Shown in pieces: positions 63,780 to 64,000 of a stretch of DNA of 64,000 nt. The position numbers were made by a program, and so were the translations under genes. Position 1 is the first letter of the stretch. Every line of letters starts with the position of its first letter. The notes under the pieces are model-generated. The model worked only from the letters and a program-made list of their open reading frames with translations, searched no databases and had not been told where the DNA came from. Source of the DNA: Ichthyophis bannanicus (taxonomy: Eukaryota > Chordata > Amphibia > Gymnophiona > Ichthyophiidae); the NCBI GenBank assembly GCA_033557465.1, contig CM066047.1, positions 2,790,001 to 2,854,000 of the forward strand. The letters are read 5' to 3'.

Positions 63780-63960
63780 ATTTCAGAGGAATGGACTTCT
63801 ACTTGTGGAGTCTAGAAGGGATCACCCTTTTCTCTGGTCTCATTTAATATTTTTGTAAGAAACCTGGGATTTTTAAATTGAGAATCAAGATGTTTTACAC
63901 TTTTCTCATGTGGATGATTTACTTCTTTGAGTACCTGTCTTGAAGTCTTTAGATCTTGCT
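63780..63960 (+). mobile_element. Possible LINE reverse-transcriptase fragment
   Basis: One frame reads 'GSPFSLVSFNIFVRNLGFLN' and another continues 'NQDVLHFSHVDDLLL', the order of the GVPQGS...LFNI and xADD blocks of a reverse transcriptase. A frameshift separates them, and the match is short. It could also be chance. Confidence 0.35.
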
Positions 63961-64000
63961 GTGCCCCAATTGTCACAATGTATGGTGTTACCTGTGACCA

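Overview
This is a eukaryotic, intron-scale window from a vertebrate with a large, repeat-rich genome. It holds one recognisable host coding segment: an exon at 6358-6621 (+) encoding a thrombospondin type-1 repeat (TSR) followed by a basic linker, which I recognise as the fifth TSR of F-spondin (SPON1). It has a clean splice acceptor, a splice donor and phase 1-1 ends. I see no other host exon, so the rest is best read as two flanking introns, the downstream one extending beyond the window. The repeat mix (two or more CR1 subfamilies, L2 relatives, an L1/Tx1 fragment, BovB-like RTE, DIRS with a tyrosine recombinase, a probable Penelope-type palindrome, hAT elements and tRNA-derived SINEs) suits an amphibian, possibly a caecilian. 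The species is an inference.

Layout. 1-5.9 kb: a CR1-B copy carrying a tiny retroposed mRNA end, a unique stretch, then a CR1-A copy carrying an L2 tail. 6.36-6.62 kb: the SPON1 exon. 6.9-7.6 kb: a CR1-A relative. 8.0-15.4 kb: an L2-type element (here called L2-C) on the minus strand. It is interrupted by a CR1-A copy that itself carries a 1.39-kb near-perfect palindrome, and by an LTR. 15.6-18.0 kb: a BovB-like RTE inside a short 'gatattc' repeat, then a SINE with an RTE tail. 18.27-20.64 kb: a non-autonomous hAT element with an internal minisatellite and palindrome. 21.0-26.0 kb: a DIRS element (gag and tyrosine recombinase) invaded by SINE and CR1-A. 26.0-30.1 kb: CR1-B and L2-C fragments. 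30.1-38.4 kb: an L2-C copy on the plus strand split by an almost complete CR1-B (ORF1 with an esterase domain, ORF2 with endonuclease and reverse transcriptase). 38.4-46.3 kb: 'gatattc' repeats, two tRNA-SINEs and a second hAT copy. 46.4-53.9 kb: a deep nest of CR1-A, CR1-B, CR1-C and L1, with the most intact CR1-A reverse transcriptase at 51476-52654 (+). 53.9-59.9 kb: an old CR1-B, a classical L2 (+) split by a SINE, and an L2-C (-) split by an RTE tail. 60-64 kb: a foldback MITE, CR1-B, a hAT MITE with 8-bp target duplications, a 38-bp x 16 minisatellite, a tRNA-SINE and a possible reverse-transcriptase fragment.

The mobile elements form host-parasite layers. CR1 and L2 copies serve as landing sites for each other. 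The SINEs appear to borrow the 3' ends of the L2-C and RTE lineages. Nested junctions give a relative insertion order. Most element ORFs are broken by frameshifts or stops. The labels CR1-A, CR1-B, CR1-C and L2-C are my own names for groups seen inside this window, not database names.
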